Below, piece after piece: positions 1 to 10,700 of a stretch of 64,000 bases of DNA. The notes under the pieces were generated by a model. The model did no database searches. It saw only the letters and a program-made list of their open reading frames with translations, and was not told the origin of the DNA. Source of the DNA: Nitzschia sp. pyKryTriq1 (Eukaryota; Bacillariophyta; Bacillariophyceae; Bacillariales; Bacillariaceae); the NCBI GenBank assembly GCA_956465555.1, contig OY101121.1:1760722-1824721 (forward strand), in the 5' to 3' direction. The position numbers were made by a program, and so were the translations under genes. The stretch's first letter is position 1; every line of letters begins with the position of its first letter.

Positions 1-237
1 GTACCTACCAGCATCAAAGGTCTTCCCGTACGTTTTGCACCAATCGTCGTAGGCCAATCGAGCCGCCGCATCGTAGGGGACAGAAATATCGGATTCCGTT
101 GCCATCTCTACCGATGTGGCTGCTCGAACGGTAGCATGTTTGTGGTGTCGGAGCAGACTGGGAGGCACAAATGCAGAGACTTGCTCCGAAGCCTCCAACG
201 CCACCAAGGCTAAAACTGCGAGGCTGAAACCCTTCAT
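1..237 (-). CDS. N-terminus of plastid-targeted protein with I29-like segment (partial)
   Basis: Reading leftward from the ATG at 237, the frame stays open for 79 codons and runs off the window edge, so only the N-terminus is present. Residues 1-22 form a hydrophobic signal peptide ending VSA, followed by F23 (VSA|FVPP). That is the diatom ASAF-type bipartite plastid presequence, and the next stretch is basic and Ser/Thr-containing like a transit peptide. From about residue 60 the segment LAYDDWCKTYGKTFDAGRY resembles the start of a cathepsin propeptide inhibitor (I29) domain, with its W, Y-G-K and R-Y spacing. Plastid import is inferred from the motif. The I29 assignment is tentative because the domain is cut off. 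The frame also extends upstream to 355, but the signal peptide decides the start at 237. Confidence 0.6.
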   Translation of the reverse strand, partial: MKGFSLAVLALVALEASEQVSAFVPPSLLRHHKHATVRAATSVEMATESDISVPYDAAARLAYDDWCKTYGKTFDAGRY

Positions 238-1110
238 GGTGAAATGAACCGTGACAAAGTATGTACCAGAAGTTCAATTTCAATACGAATGATGAAGGAT
301 GAATGATGCACCACCTTTCGGAGGCTGTGGTTCCCAGACTACAAGTACAGTACAATTGTCTAGCTGCTAGCTAGTAGTTATCGATACGAACTCTTTTCGC
401 ATCCTGCGTATGTGCAAGTGGAAGTTGCCATTTTGACGTATCCTGTACCGGTATTCTCAAACCGCGACACGTGTACTCTAAGAAAGAATATCAATCTCCT
501 GATGAGAAATCTGATTCCATATTCCACATATTTCTATAGAGACAACGTAGAGGTGAAGGAATCTTTCCAGGTGGCAAATGGAAAATAAATTGAAAATTCA
601 CAATAACGCACTACGGGCCACCGACATCGGCGCTGACGTTTTTCGGATAATTATTTTTTTGGCGACTGATGAGATTGGCTCCTCCTCCTCCTCGCGAGAC
701 TGACGACGACGACGACCTCACTCACTCTGACTCTTCGAGACTCGAGATCCAAGTCGTCCGTCCGTGGCTCCGTGTTATCTCTTCGACTTGTTCGAACACC
801 AAATGGCTTGGTCCGTCCGTGACACGGAATCTAAAAATCAGGGTGGGGGGGACGGAAAAGGGGGTGAGAAATCATCGTCAGGCCGACCCTCACGTCCGCG
901 CCGGACGATCATCGCCGCATGCATCGCAACGCAAGAACCAACAACCAACAACAACCAACAACAACCACCATCCGACATCATCTATCGACATCGACATCAT
1001 CCCCGACCTCCGACCATGATGGAGCTTGTGTTTGGCTCTTGGCTACCACTATTATACAGATTAACAGTCTACGAGCATTCTCTAGTCGCTTGAGTAGGAG
1101 TGCAAGAACT
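238..1110. promoter_or_regulatory. Divergent intergenic region with presumptive promoters
   Basis: About 870 bases separate the leftward plastid protein gene from the rightward SF3A3 gene, so both promoters and 5' leaders should lie here. The second half is rich in CAACAACCA and GAC/GACG simple tracts. Open frames crossing it have low-complexity translations and no recognisable domain. Confidence 0.4.
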
Positions 1111-3196
1111 ATGTCACACCCACCACCACCTCCTCCTCCTCCTCCACCCCCACCCCCTCCGCCGCCGCCGCCGCCGCAGCAGCAGCAAAATCATCAATAT
1201 CCACAGCAACAACTTCCCCCGCCTCCTCCGCCAGTGGTAAGTTTGATGGGCTCTACTGCCTTGGACCCTCTTGATCTTTGATCTCACTTGATCATTCTTT
1301 TTCTTTTCTCCCATTCAGTCGGTGTCGCCAGAAACAGAAGCTCTGTTGCGAGACGCTCTGAGAACAGGATGTAGTGTCCTTGAATCGGCGCGTTGCCTAG
1401 AGTCCGAGCGGGAGGCCAACCTGTTGATGGCGTCTTCCATACTTGGCCACGGTGGCGAACCCGAAGTAGATGTCACGAATTTCCCCGGGGGAGTCCAAGA
1501 CGCTTGGATGGTTATGTCCGAATCGTCAGCTGCTCCATCCGCCGCAAACAAAGCAGCAACTATGCCTGACGCTTCCAAAGATGAACTTTCATTTCCCATG
1601 GGACAAGGTCAGCTGGGAAAGGCTGTGCAAATGGCAAGTTTGTCAGGGTGCTTGAAACGTGTCACAGATTTGCAAGAGACATTAGTGGAGCGCAAAACGA
1701 CGGATGGGGCTACCCTGAAAAAAGTTCTTCGGACGGCCAAGAGTGTTGTTCCTCCCACGCAAAACGGTAGTGCTGGTATCTGGCTCAAGTTATTCGATGA
1801 GAGACTCCGGGAGATCCGAGCGTACCATGCCCGACATGAGGATCCAACCAACAAGCGTCCTCGGTTGGGGAATCCAGTGGCAGATGGGTATGATTTAGCG
1901 TCGCAACTCTTCCAAACTGTCCAACCGGTCATCGAGGGAACATTGTATCCGTTGGAAGAAGTCATGGGGAAATACCTCGATTTGCAGCCTGTTTACGAGA
2001 ACTCGGTAGTTCCCATCAAGTCGGTATTCGTCGCCGACGGCGAGGACAACAAGAATTTTGGATTTGGTGACTTTCTAGTGACACTTTCAAAGGGACTGTC
2101 CCACGTTCCCGAATCCAAAAAGCTTTCCGATCGGAAAAAATATGTTCGATTTTTGATTGCCTTGGAGACATACCTGGAGGGATTTTTGAAACGCACGCAG
2201 CCGTTGTTGACTCTGAATGATGTTGTGGGTGTGGCCATTACTGACTTTGAAAAGGAGTGGCGGAAAACAGGGGGTTGCGAAGGATGGGAAGCCAAGGCGG
2301 CGGAAGCTAGCATGGTGGATGCAAAGGAGGATGGCGCCGGAAATGGAGGAGCTGGATTGGACTTATCGCCTTACAACACTGCGGAAGATTTAGAGAAGGC
2401 AATCGATGGGGACACACTCAAGGCGGAGTTGTCGCGATTGGGGCTCAAATGCGGAGGACGGGTCTCGGAACGCGCCAAGCGTCTCTTTATGACCAAGGAT
2501 ACACCTCTGGTTAAGCTTCCAAAAAAACTCTTTGCCAACAAGGCTGCTGTCGCGGATGGTACCACCATCACCACGACAGCTACTGTCAAGAACGAAGGCC
2601 GTGTCGACATTGCTCGGAGAGAAGTTGTTGTAATGGCGTTGCTCAATCAATTGAAACCCACCTTGGAGGCGACCTCTAAACGGACGGAAAGAAGAGAGAC
2701 ACAGACAGTCAAGGAACGCGAGAAAGAAATGGAAGAAGATCTCCATGGATCGGCTGTCGAAGGGCCAAAGGAAACCAATGATGGAGACGATGAGGATAGT
2801 GACGATGAAGACGCCCCGATTTACAATCCAAAGGGGGTCCCTCTGGGCTGGGACGGAAAGCCAATTCCGTACTGGTTATTCAAACTGCACGGACTGAACC
2901 ATTTTTATCCATGCGAAATATGTGGCAACGAGTCGTATCGGGGGCGGAGGAATTTTGAGACTCATTTTGCCGAAGCGAAACACTCGTTTGGCATGAAGTC
3001 GCTTGGCATTCCAAACACAAAACACTTCCACGGAGTCACAAAGATTGAGGATGCACAAGAACTGTGGGAGAAACTCAAAGGCCAGCTCCGACATGATCAG
3101 TTCGACGGTACTAAAGACGAAGAATACGAAGACTCTCATGGCAACGTGCTTTCCCGTGCTACTTATGAGGATCTTGCGAGGCAGGGTCTCTTATAG
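1111..3196 (+). CDS. SF3A3: Splicing factor 3A subunit 3 (SF3a60/Prp9 family)
   Basis: Exons 1111-1236 and 1319-3196, joined in phase 0 across an intron with GTAAGT and CATTCAG ends, encode about 667 residues; human SF3A3 is about 500. The protein belongs to the SF3a complex of the U2 snRNP, which helps U2 bind the branch site in the nucleus. After a Pro/Gln-rich start, LDLQPVYENSVVPIKS (near residue 250) matches the family core. A SAP-like segment follows near residues 385-440, then an acidic stretch. The C-terminus holds the family hallmark: PLGWDGKPIPYWLFKLHGL followed by a C2H2/matrin-type finger with CEIC near residue 572 and the paired His, then GIPNTKHF. The N-terminus has extra polyproline and linkers. 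The frame is open upstream to 919, so the exact start is uncertain. It converges on UTP21 with 57 bases between stops. Confidence 0.93.
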
Positions 3197-3253
3197 ACAA
3201 ACTATGCTGTAATCGATAGATAAAAACTCGATCTATTACGCTTTGTTTTTTGA

Positions 3254-6200
3254 TTAGATCATTCGAGAGAAGTGTCTGAGCAAACAAAGAGTGTTTTCCA
3301 TCTTGCCCTGTAGCGATTCAGTTGCAGTGCGCTGTGCAGCTCGAAGTTCTTCGATATATTTCAAAAGTTCTTCTCGTTTATCGTGTTCTTTCTTTCGTTC
3401 TTCCAGCTCCTTGGGCGTTGGCTCGTGAGCATCATTCTGCTGCTGTTTGCGTTCAAACTGGTCTTGTATCCCTGCGAGCACGGCAGAATGCAGATGCAAG
3501 AAACGATGAAGATACGCATTCACCGCTTCAAATCGCTCTCGCGATCGACATGCTTCTACGAGCCAACGGCACGCAAGAATCAACAGCGGAAGGCCCTCTT
3601 CGAGATCATGCATACCACTGCATAGGGTAGACAAGGAGACATCAATTGCGGAAGGTCCAAGAGTACCAATGTGCTCCGTGATTGCTGAGAATTGGACGCC
3701 ACTTGGACTCTTTCGTTCTCTGCACTCATTCAGCAAAGCTGCTAGGTGAGATCGATAATGAGTTACTTTTTGTTTTTTGACAAGTCTGGTAGGGGGCTCC
3801 TCGTCGTCCCTGTCATGCTTGTCCTCGTTATCAGACAGTGGAGGATTTCCCGAGGCTATTTGCTCTTGCCCCTCAGCATCATCGTCTGACCACACGGCAT
3901 CCCATTCCTCGTCTTGATCTAGGGCTTTCGCTGGAACCTCCGGGTTGGCAGCCGGCTCTCCGCCAAGCGTCTCCCCTGATCGCCACTGCAGGAAGAATGG
4001 AGCTGTTGGTGGCTTTTTTGGAGGTTCCTTTGGCTTGTTGCGCTGCTTCACAAGGTCCAAGTGGAAAAGATTCTTCCAGTGGGCCGGCGGAAGCCCGCTC
4101 ATCGTGACCAAGCCCTGCTCCTTAGCACTCGCCGGTCCGCTTGGGCCTTCATCATCTTCTTCGACTTGAACGTCATCTTTCTTCTCCGCTTGAGCAATCA
4201 CCCGTTTCATCGCGTTGTCGTGATCCTCATCCTTGCTTTCAACTTCAGCAATAGGTGCGGGGTCGTCCATACTTGCTGGTGCATCGAGAGGTTTCGAGCC
4301 ATCGACATGGATCGTCTGATAATAGCTTCTGTCACTCCAAAGACTGAGCCCCAATTTTCCTGTGTGGGTAGTTGCCAGGAATTCACCTGTGGGACTGACC
4401 GTCAGTGACGTTGGCGGACTACCAAACCCAAGCCAGTCGACACACGAATTTGTGGGAACATCCCAAACTCGAATAGTGCCATCCAAAGAAGCAGAATACA
4501 ACGTGCGCCCATCAGGACTGAAGCCAAGATCACTGATCGGCCCACTGTGCCGATTCAACTGCTTTCCTGCGCCAAATCTGCGCACTGTTGTCAAGCTGGA
4601 GCAGTCGAACATTAGTACAGTGTAGTCGGCCAGAGCAATAGCAGCCAAGTCAGAATCTCGAACATGGCAGAGCTTGGTGGCAGGTGCCGGTAGTATTATA
4701 GGACACTTTTTGTGCGGTGCATGTGTCTTGAAATTCCAGAGAATCAGCTTGGCGTCAGAACCCACTGAGATTACCGTTTTGTTGACCCCGTCGACAGCAA
4801 TACCAGTTACTGAGGACCCAGAATGGCACGCCGACTGTAGTTTAGCCGTTCGCTGTTGTTGAATCTTAGCTTGAAGGACTTGGTCTTCGTCTTCCTTGTC
4901 CTGATTCGAAGCTCGGTTGCTAACTTTCATCTTCTTTTCCAACGCCTTAAAGGTTCGTCGAATATCACCGGCTTCTCGTCGTCCCTCTTCTTTCTTATTG
5001 CTCTCCACCGCAGGATAAGAACCTCGAATATTTCCACTCTGTACGTTGTACTTATAGATTGTTCCTCCCCTTGTTCCAACAAGCGCAAAATTCCCACACG
5101 TGGAAATAGCGACGGATGTGGCGTGGACTGAAACTGGTGGCGCTTTTTTCATCGCACTAACATTCCAGTCGTCCTGCCTCAGGACGGGACCCGATTGTGC
5201 TCCACGTCGCGAGCTCCAGACATATGCAAAGGCATGATCTTTGTGAATTGTAACTAAGTCTCCCCAGTCACGACTCCGTGCTTCCGACGACGCCATTGCG
5301 GACACTGGAGGTAAAAGTAAATCGGCCTTGCTTTCCATGCCCAACTCTCGAGCTCGCTTCTCTAGTCCCTTTCCTTGACTATATTCCTTATCCAGGACAG
5401 ATCTCACGGTTGAGAAAACTCGGAAGGTCCGATCCTCGCTTCCTCCACTCAAAACTTGACAAGCCGTGGCGTCAGTACCGTCTGCCGAATTTACAAGGAT
5501 CCCACCTCCTGCACCGGCACCTGGGTGAAGGTATCGAATGCACTTTGGCGGCGATGTGTGACCCTTGCGTTGCTTCAAGATCCGACCCGAGTGATCCGGA
5601 TTGTCAAAGATGTGCATCACAATGCTGTTGGAATGTGTTCCAGTCGATAGCAGAAGAGGTTCTTGTGGCATGTATTGAATCTTGTGGACGCCCCCAGGAT
5701 AGTGCGCCCTCTCCATTTCACACAATAGAGTTCGGCCGATTGGTGCAGCCTCATCGTCATCCTCGTCCGCTTCGGGAGGAGTTAAATCCCACACGGTGAT
5801 AGTTCCATCCGATCGACCAACGGCCAAAGGAGCAATACCGTAGTGCAAGGCGGCTCCATCCGTTCGGAAGCTCATGGTTGTAATTTTAGTCGGTTTCCCA
5901 TTCTTGGACTTGTGTCGTAGTGAAAATAGTAGCAAATCCATTCGCGTATTCACCAAATGTACCATGCCTCTCGATGTGCCAACAGCAATAGTATCCAGTG
6001 CCGGTGAAGCTTCTAGACATGTAATTTCCGATTTTTCTCTCTTGCCGCGCGGCGCTACCTGTTCGAGACATTTGAAGGTATGAATCAATTGCTCTGTGCG
6101 AACGTTTAGTAAAATCATGGCGTCCTTGCCAGTCTTGGAGCAAGATCCCCCTAGAATGATTTTGTTGACATAGGTGGGAGGATGCACCGCCACGCGGGGG

Positions 6201-7198
6201 CAAAAGGTGGGGAACATGGATAAGTCAATTCGTTTGTGGATAGTGAATGAGTTTCGTGAAGCGACACAAATCACCACTTGACCACGCGATGATGTGAAAT
6301 CTTTCGCCTTGGTAGAAGGGGTATCCTCCTCCATATCGCTTTCGTCACTGCTACTACTGCTGTCATCGCTCGACGAAGACGACTGGTCATCGTCGTCTCC
6401 CATCATGGGAACGCCATCGTCAGGAATGGGTTGCCCTCTCGACAAAATAATCCCACACAAGGCCGCATTTTCCTTTTTACCCTTCTTTTCTCCGGATGAT
6501 ATCGTCATTTTGATCGTTCCCAAATGCAGCATGTCCACGATCGTCCAGTCCTTCGTTGGAGCAATATCTGCCAAGGAAGCTACAGGTTGAGTGCGTTGAA
6601 ACATGGTTACCTGACGGGGACTTCCTCTGGGACCATGCGAGACGATGGTCAGACTGAGAGAATTGTCGGAAACAATGTGTTGAATGTTTTGGGGGTGTGC
6701 CGTCTTTGTGGCAGCAGTCGCACCTGCTTTGGGTGGAGGAACGGCATGACTGACCAGAACGGGGTGCAGCCGATCGCATTGCAGCATGTGAAATCTTTCT
6801 CCAATGGCGGCACACAAGACTGCGTTGGACGAATTCTGGTTGGGCAACAAGTGAAAGGGGCCTTGTGCCACAATTCCGAGAGTTCGGTAGGGCGAAAAGA
6901 GGCGCGAATATCCCTTGGTGGGTGCTGTCGTTGATGATGATGATGATGACTCCTCCTTTGCAAGTGTCGAATCTTCTACGTTTTCGACAGGATTGGAGGC
7001 CGAAGAAGAATCATCGGAAGACTCATTATCGTTTTCGGAAGAAGAGGAAGACACCTGCTGTGGGATTTCCTCGACTTCGATTTCCTCTTGGATCTTTTTC
7101 TCTGGGCGTTTCTCCTCACTGTCCACTTGTTCTTCTGCTTTGTTCTTTTCCTTTTCCCGCTTCGTGGAAGCGACTCTGCTTCTTGTTGATCTCGCCAT
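3254..7198 (-). CDS. UTP21: U3 snoRNP/SSU processome WD40 protein UTP21 (WDR36)
   Basis: A single open frame of 1,314 codons from the ATG at 7198. The product is a nucleolar beta-propeller protein of the small-subunit processome, needed for early 18S rRNA processing. After an acidic, Ser/Glu-rich N-terminal extension, LFSPYRTLGIVAQGP matches the start of the WDR36/UTP21 core. WD repeats follow, for example SPDGRTLYSASLDGTIRVWD near residue 900. The C-terminal Utp21 domain starts near residue 1028 (SGLPPAHWKNLFHLDLVKQR, then NKPKEPPKKPPTAPFFL), which is diagnostic. At 1,314 residues it exceeds human WDR36 (951) because of acidic linkers. The frame is open upstream to 7516, but that part is low in complexity and lies in the probable 5' leader, so I chose the MARSTRSR start. 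It shares a 541-base divergent interval with the NB-ARC gene. Confidence 0.92.
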   Translation of the reverse strand: MARSTRSRVASTKREKEKNKAEEQVDSEEKRPEKKIQEEIEVEEIPQQVSSSSSENDNESSDDSSSASNPVENVEDSTLAKEESSSSSSTTAPTKGYSRLFSPYRTLGIVAQGPFHLLPNQNSSNAVLCAAIGERFHMLQCDRLHPVLVSHAVPPPKAGATAATKTAHPQNIQHIVSDNSLSLTIVSHGPRGSPRQVTMFQRTQPVASLADIAPTKDWTIVDMLHLGTIKMTISSGEKKGKKENAALCGIILSRGQPIPDDGVPMMGDDDDQSSSSSDDSSSSSDESDMEEDTPSTKAKDFTSSRGQVVICVASRNSFTIHKRIDLSMFPTFCPRVAVHPPTYVNKIILGGSCSKTGKDAMILLNVRTEQLIHTFKCLEQVAPRGKREKSEITCLEASPALDTIAVGTSRGMVHLVNTRMDLLLFSLRHKSKNGKPTKITTMSFRTDGAALHYGIAPLAVGRSDGTITVWDLTPPEADEDDDEAAPIGRTLLCEMERAHYPGGVHKIQYMPQEPLLLSTGTHSNSIVMHIFDNPDHSGRILKQRKGHTSPPKCIRYLHPGAGAGGGILVNSADGTDATACQVLSGGSEDRTFRVFSTVRSVLDKEYSQGKGLEKRARELGMESKADLLLPPVSAMASSEARSRDWGDLVTIHKDHAFAYVWSSRRGAQSGPVLRQDDWNVSAMKKAPPVSVHATSVAISTCGNFALVGTRGGTIYKYNVQSGNIRGSYPAVESNKKEEGRREAGDIRRTFKALEKKMKVSNRASNQDKEDEDQVLQAKIQQQRTAKLQSACHSGSSVTGIAVDGVNKTVISVGSDAKLILWNFKTHAPHKKCPIILPAPATKLCHVRDSDLAAIALADYTVLMFDCSSLTTVRRFGAGKQLNRHSGPISDLGFSPDGRTLYSASLDGTIRVWDVPTNSCVDWLGFGSPPTSLTVSPTGEFLATTHTGKLGLSLWSDRSYYQTIHVDGSKPLDAPASMDDPAPIAEVESKDEDHDNAMKRVIAQAEKKDDVQVEEDDEGPSGPASAKEQGLVTMSGLPPAHWKNLFHLDLVKQRNKPKEPPKKPPTAPFFLQWRSGETLGGEPAANPEVPAKALDQDEEWDAVWSDDDAEGQEQIASGNPPLSDNEDKHDRDDEEPPTRLVKKQKVTHYRSHLAALLNECRERKSPSGVQFSAITEHIGTLGPSAIDVSLSTLCSGMHDLEEGLPLLILACRWLVEACRSRERFEAVNAYLHRFLHLHSAVLAGIQDQFERKQQQNDAHEPTPKELEERKKEHDKREELLKYIEELRAAQRTATESLQGKMENTLCLLRHFSRMI

Positions 7199-7739
7199 GT
7201 TTGTCAATACTGGTCTTTGTGGATACCTCTGTAGACTTTCGACAGGTAATACCTTTGTCCTTGCATCCCAAGAATAGGAGTCGTCGTCGTCTATGGTCGA
7301 AGGATTTCTTTGAAAGCATGCTGCATGAGCCGTGGTGATGGGTGGTGGGTGAGGTGGTCGAAACAGGAGTTTTGTGGGTGACGTACAGACGCGCGCACCA
7401 AAGAACTTCCGTCCGTCTGTCCAACGCCCGCTTGAGTCCCCACTCACGCACGAGGTCCCCGTACCCTCGCCGACGTTTCGCGCTCCGCAAGATCCTCCGC
7501 GGGCATCAAAACTCAAAACTCAAAACCGACGATGAGACACAAAGAGAGGAGAGATGAGAGAGTAGAGAGTTAACCGAAAGACAACCTGAAACCCTTTCGA
7601 AGAACGAAGCAACCACACATCACCTCTCAACAGTCGACTAATAATACTTTCCCTGCTATACGAGTCAGTACTCGTAGAGTAGAGTGAGTCGATCTCTCTC
7701 TAGTCTCCTCTTAGTAGAGAGGGACATGAATGAAGTACG
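7199..7739. promoter_or_regulatory. Divergent promoter region with two overlapping uORFs
   Basis: This 541-base interval separates UTP21 (-) from the NB-ARC gene (+). Its right part contains GAGAG/TCTCTC and TAGTAGAG tracts. Two short upstream ORFs lie immediately before the rightward start codon: 7726-7743 (five codons, its TGA overlapping the main ATG as ATGA) and 7730-7750 (six codons). Whether they affect translation is inference only. Confidence 0.4.
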
Positions 7740-10700
7740 ATGAAAGATGATGAACATGATTTCGAGTACATCTTTGGATTCGGATCCATCATGAACACCA
7801 CGACACATGCTCCATGGCTCAACAATAATCAATCCTCCGACACTGCCATGGAAGTATCGTCGCTACCCGGAGCATTGGTGACCTTGAAGAAATCCTTTGG
7901 GTATGCGCGGCAATGGAACTTTCGATCCAGCACGGGATTTACCGCTCTGGGCGTGAGCCCCTGTAGCGACAGCACTTCCTATCAGGCCGATGACATCAAT
8001 GGAGTACTGTTTCGGATACCTACTTCGATGACACCAGGTTTCGATCGTCGGGAAGTGGGATATAAGAAAGTCCGGATTCCATTGGAACATTTAGAATTCC
8101 AGTACAACGAATTGACGGATAGTTCTTCCACTGCACTGAATCCACAGACCAAGTTCGAGTTGACAAACCAGGACCGAGTATGGCTGTACGTTCCTCTTCC
8201 GACACATACGACTGACGCGGACGAAAACCACCCACTCTTGCAATCCTATGTCGACACGGTTTTGCAAGGTTGCTTGGAGTGGGGTGGGGAAGCCATGGCA
8301 GAGCAATTTCTACTCACTACTGGAGGATGGAGTGCGTACTTTCTGAATGATACTCCCTCTTCCCGTCGACCCTGGTTATTTCGCAAGGAATACAATACTA
8401 TTGATCGATTGTTGAAAAATCATTCGGAACGAACTCATTATGGAGATCGTAGGCATCCAGAAGAATTTGCTTCGGCATTTCATCGAAGAATGAAAGGAAC
8501 ATGGTCGATACCGAGACGAAATCCTAATTTCACAGGAAGGGATGCCGAACTGGAACAGCTCTATCGGCGGCTGTCGGCGCAAGATGGAAGTCGACAGAAA
8601 GTGGTAGCAACGCTCGAGGTGGCTGGGATGGGGGGTGTAGGCAAGACGCAACTAGTCACAGAATATTGCTATAGGCATTTTCCAAGTCAATATGGTCTCG
8701 TGGCCTGGTTCAACGCCGAGTCGGTCGATTCGTTGGTGGCAGACTACCGCCAGCTACTTGCGGACATGGCAGCTGAAGGAGATTCGAGTCCAAGCGAGGA
8801 TACAGACGAAGTCATAGGAGAAGTCCGAACTCGCTTGTTTCGTTCACAAGTCCCTTGGCTGCTTGTATTTGACAACCTCGAAGATCGAAAGCTACTGTCG
8901 CGATTTGTGCCTAGAGGTGCCGGTATGAGAGGCCACGTTCTGGTCACAACGCGACTTGTCGATACGCTGGAACTTTATGATGAGGCACAGGGTCCGGTCA
9001 TTCTGGGGTGCTTCAGCCCGGAGGAATCGCTGGAGCTCCTACGACGAGCAGCAGGGTCACGCAACATGGAAGGTGATGCAGGCACCACAGCAGCTCGACA
9101 AATCTGTCAACGGCTAGGTCATCTACCACTGGCTCTTGGAATGGCAGCGGCCTATATGAGACGTTGCGATGTGAATTGCTCCGAATATCTGGATCGATAC
9201 GTGGCGTCCGAGAAAACAGGTCAGTCTCTATTGCGCCACGGCAAGTTGAGCGACTACTCCTTAAGCGTTGCGTCCAGTCTGTCTTTAAGTCTGGGTGCCA
9301 TAGAAAAAGAAAATGCTACAGCTGGGGATGTTCTGCGCCTGCTTTGCTTTCTAGGACCGGATCAAATCACAAAACCTCTGCTACGTCAACTGCTCGCTTC
9401 CAAATCAAAAGCGGGTGAAGAAGCTTTCGAGCCTGCTGAAAGATCCATTCTGGATTCCTTGAAGTCGCCTACGACAATGGCTGCTCTCTGTACCGTCATG
9501 GGGGGTACTTTACTTATCGCCTCTGTAGCCGGACGTCGTCAGACACTAGTAGGCCTGTCGCTCTTTGGGGCCAGTGCAATGGTGATTATGGCGAGACATG
9601 ATATCTTCGTTTCTGGACAACATGATGATAAAAACTGCGGGTTAAGGCGTTCGTCATCAACAATATCATCCTTTTCAGCCTTCGAATATGAGCAATCTGA
9701 CCTTGTGTGGGATATCCTCAAGTCCTTCTCTCTCTTATCGGTCAAGGATGGAAAAGGAATCATCCATCGGTTGTTGTCCCAGGCCATGCGAGCGTCGCAG
9801 TCAGAGGAGCTTGCCCGAAAGAATCTACGGATCTGTGTCTATACAATGTGCAGTATATGGTCATTTCAAGCGGAACTACCCGAGACTTGGAAAGAATCTA
9901 TCAGCGTTCTAGAGCATATGAAGTACTTGGTTTCGAATGTTGCAGACTTGGAGAAACCAATCGGGCGAAAGCAGACCCTACAAGTTGCGCAATTGTCCAT
10001 CGAAGCTGGCGTGCTCTCGTCAATGGCCTTGAATGCCTTTGTTGAAGCTCAAACTTCTCTTGAACTTGCACTCAAATTACTCAAGGACTCTAGCTTCGCT
10101 CATACCCCACCGTTTCGAAAGCTCCAAGCCCAGGCGCATTATGAGCTTGGGAAAGTCTACAGATACCACGGCAAGTACGAAGCATCGGAGCGTGCTCTTA
10201 CTACAGCCCTTCAAATTTACACATCGTCGCGTCAGAAGGACAAAGACTTGATTCGGGGGGAAGCTTATACCCTACACGAACTTGGGGTCCTGGAAGTAAA
10301 GAAACATAATTTGGATGCTGCGGCTCTTTTCCTTCAAAAGGCTTTGGACATGCGACGTGCACCAACGCAAAACTTGCAAAGTGATTCGAACAATGCTGAC
10401 TGTGCAGCAACCCTTCACCAGCTTGCATCGGTACACGTTGCAAGGAGGCCTCCCGCCTTGAAGAAAGCCAAGGCTCTGCTGCAGGAAGCCTTGACTTTGA
10501 GCCGGCAGATTGGGCAGCGGGCAGCGACTCTGAAACAACTCGCTCGAGTTACCATTCGACAGGGCGATCTCAGCACTGCTGAGGCCTACCTGGAACAAGC
10601 GTTGGAACTGTATGTCGAGCTCTATGGCGAAAGCAAAATGCACATCAACATTGCTGCGGTCAAGTTTCAGCAGGGGGCTTTGGCAATGCAAAGGGGTCAG

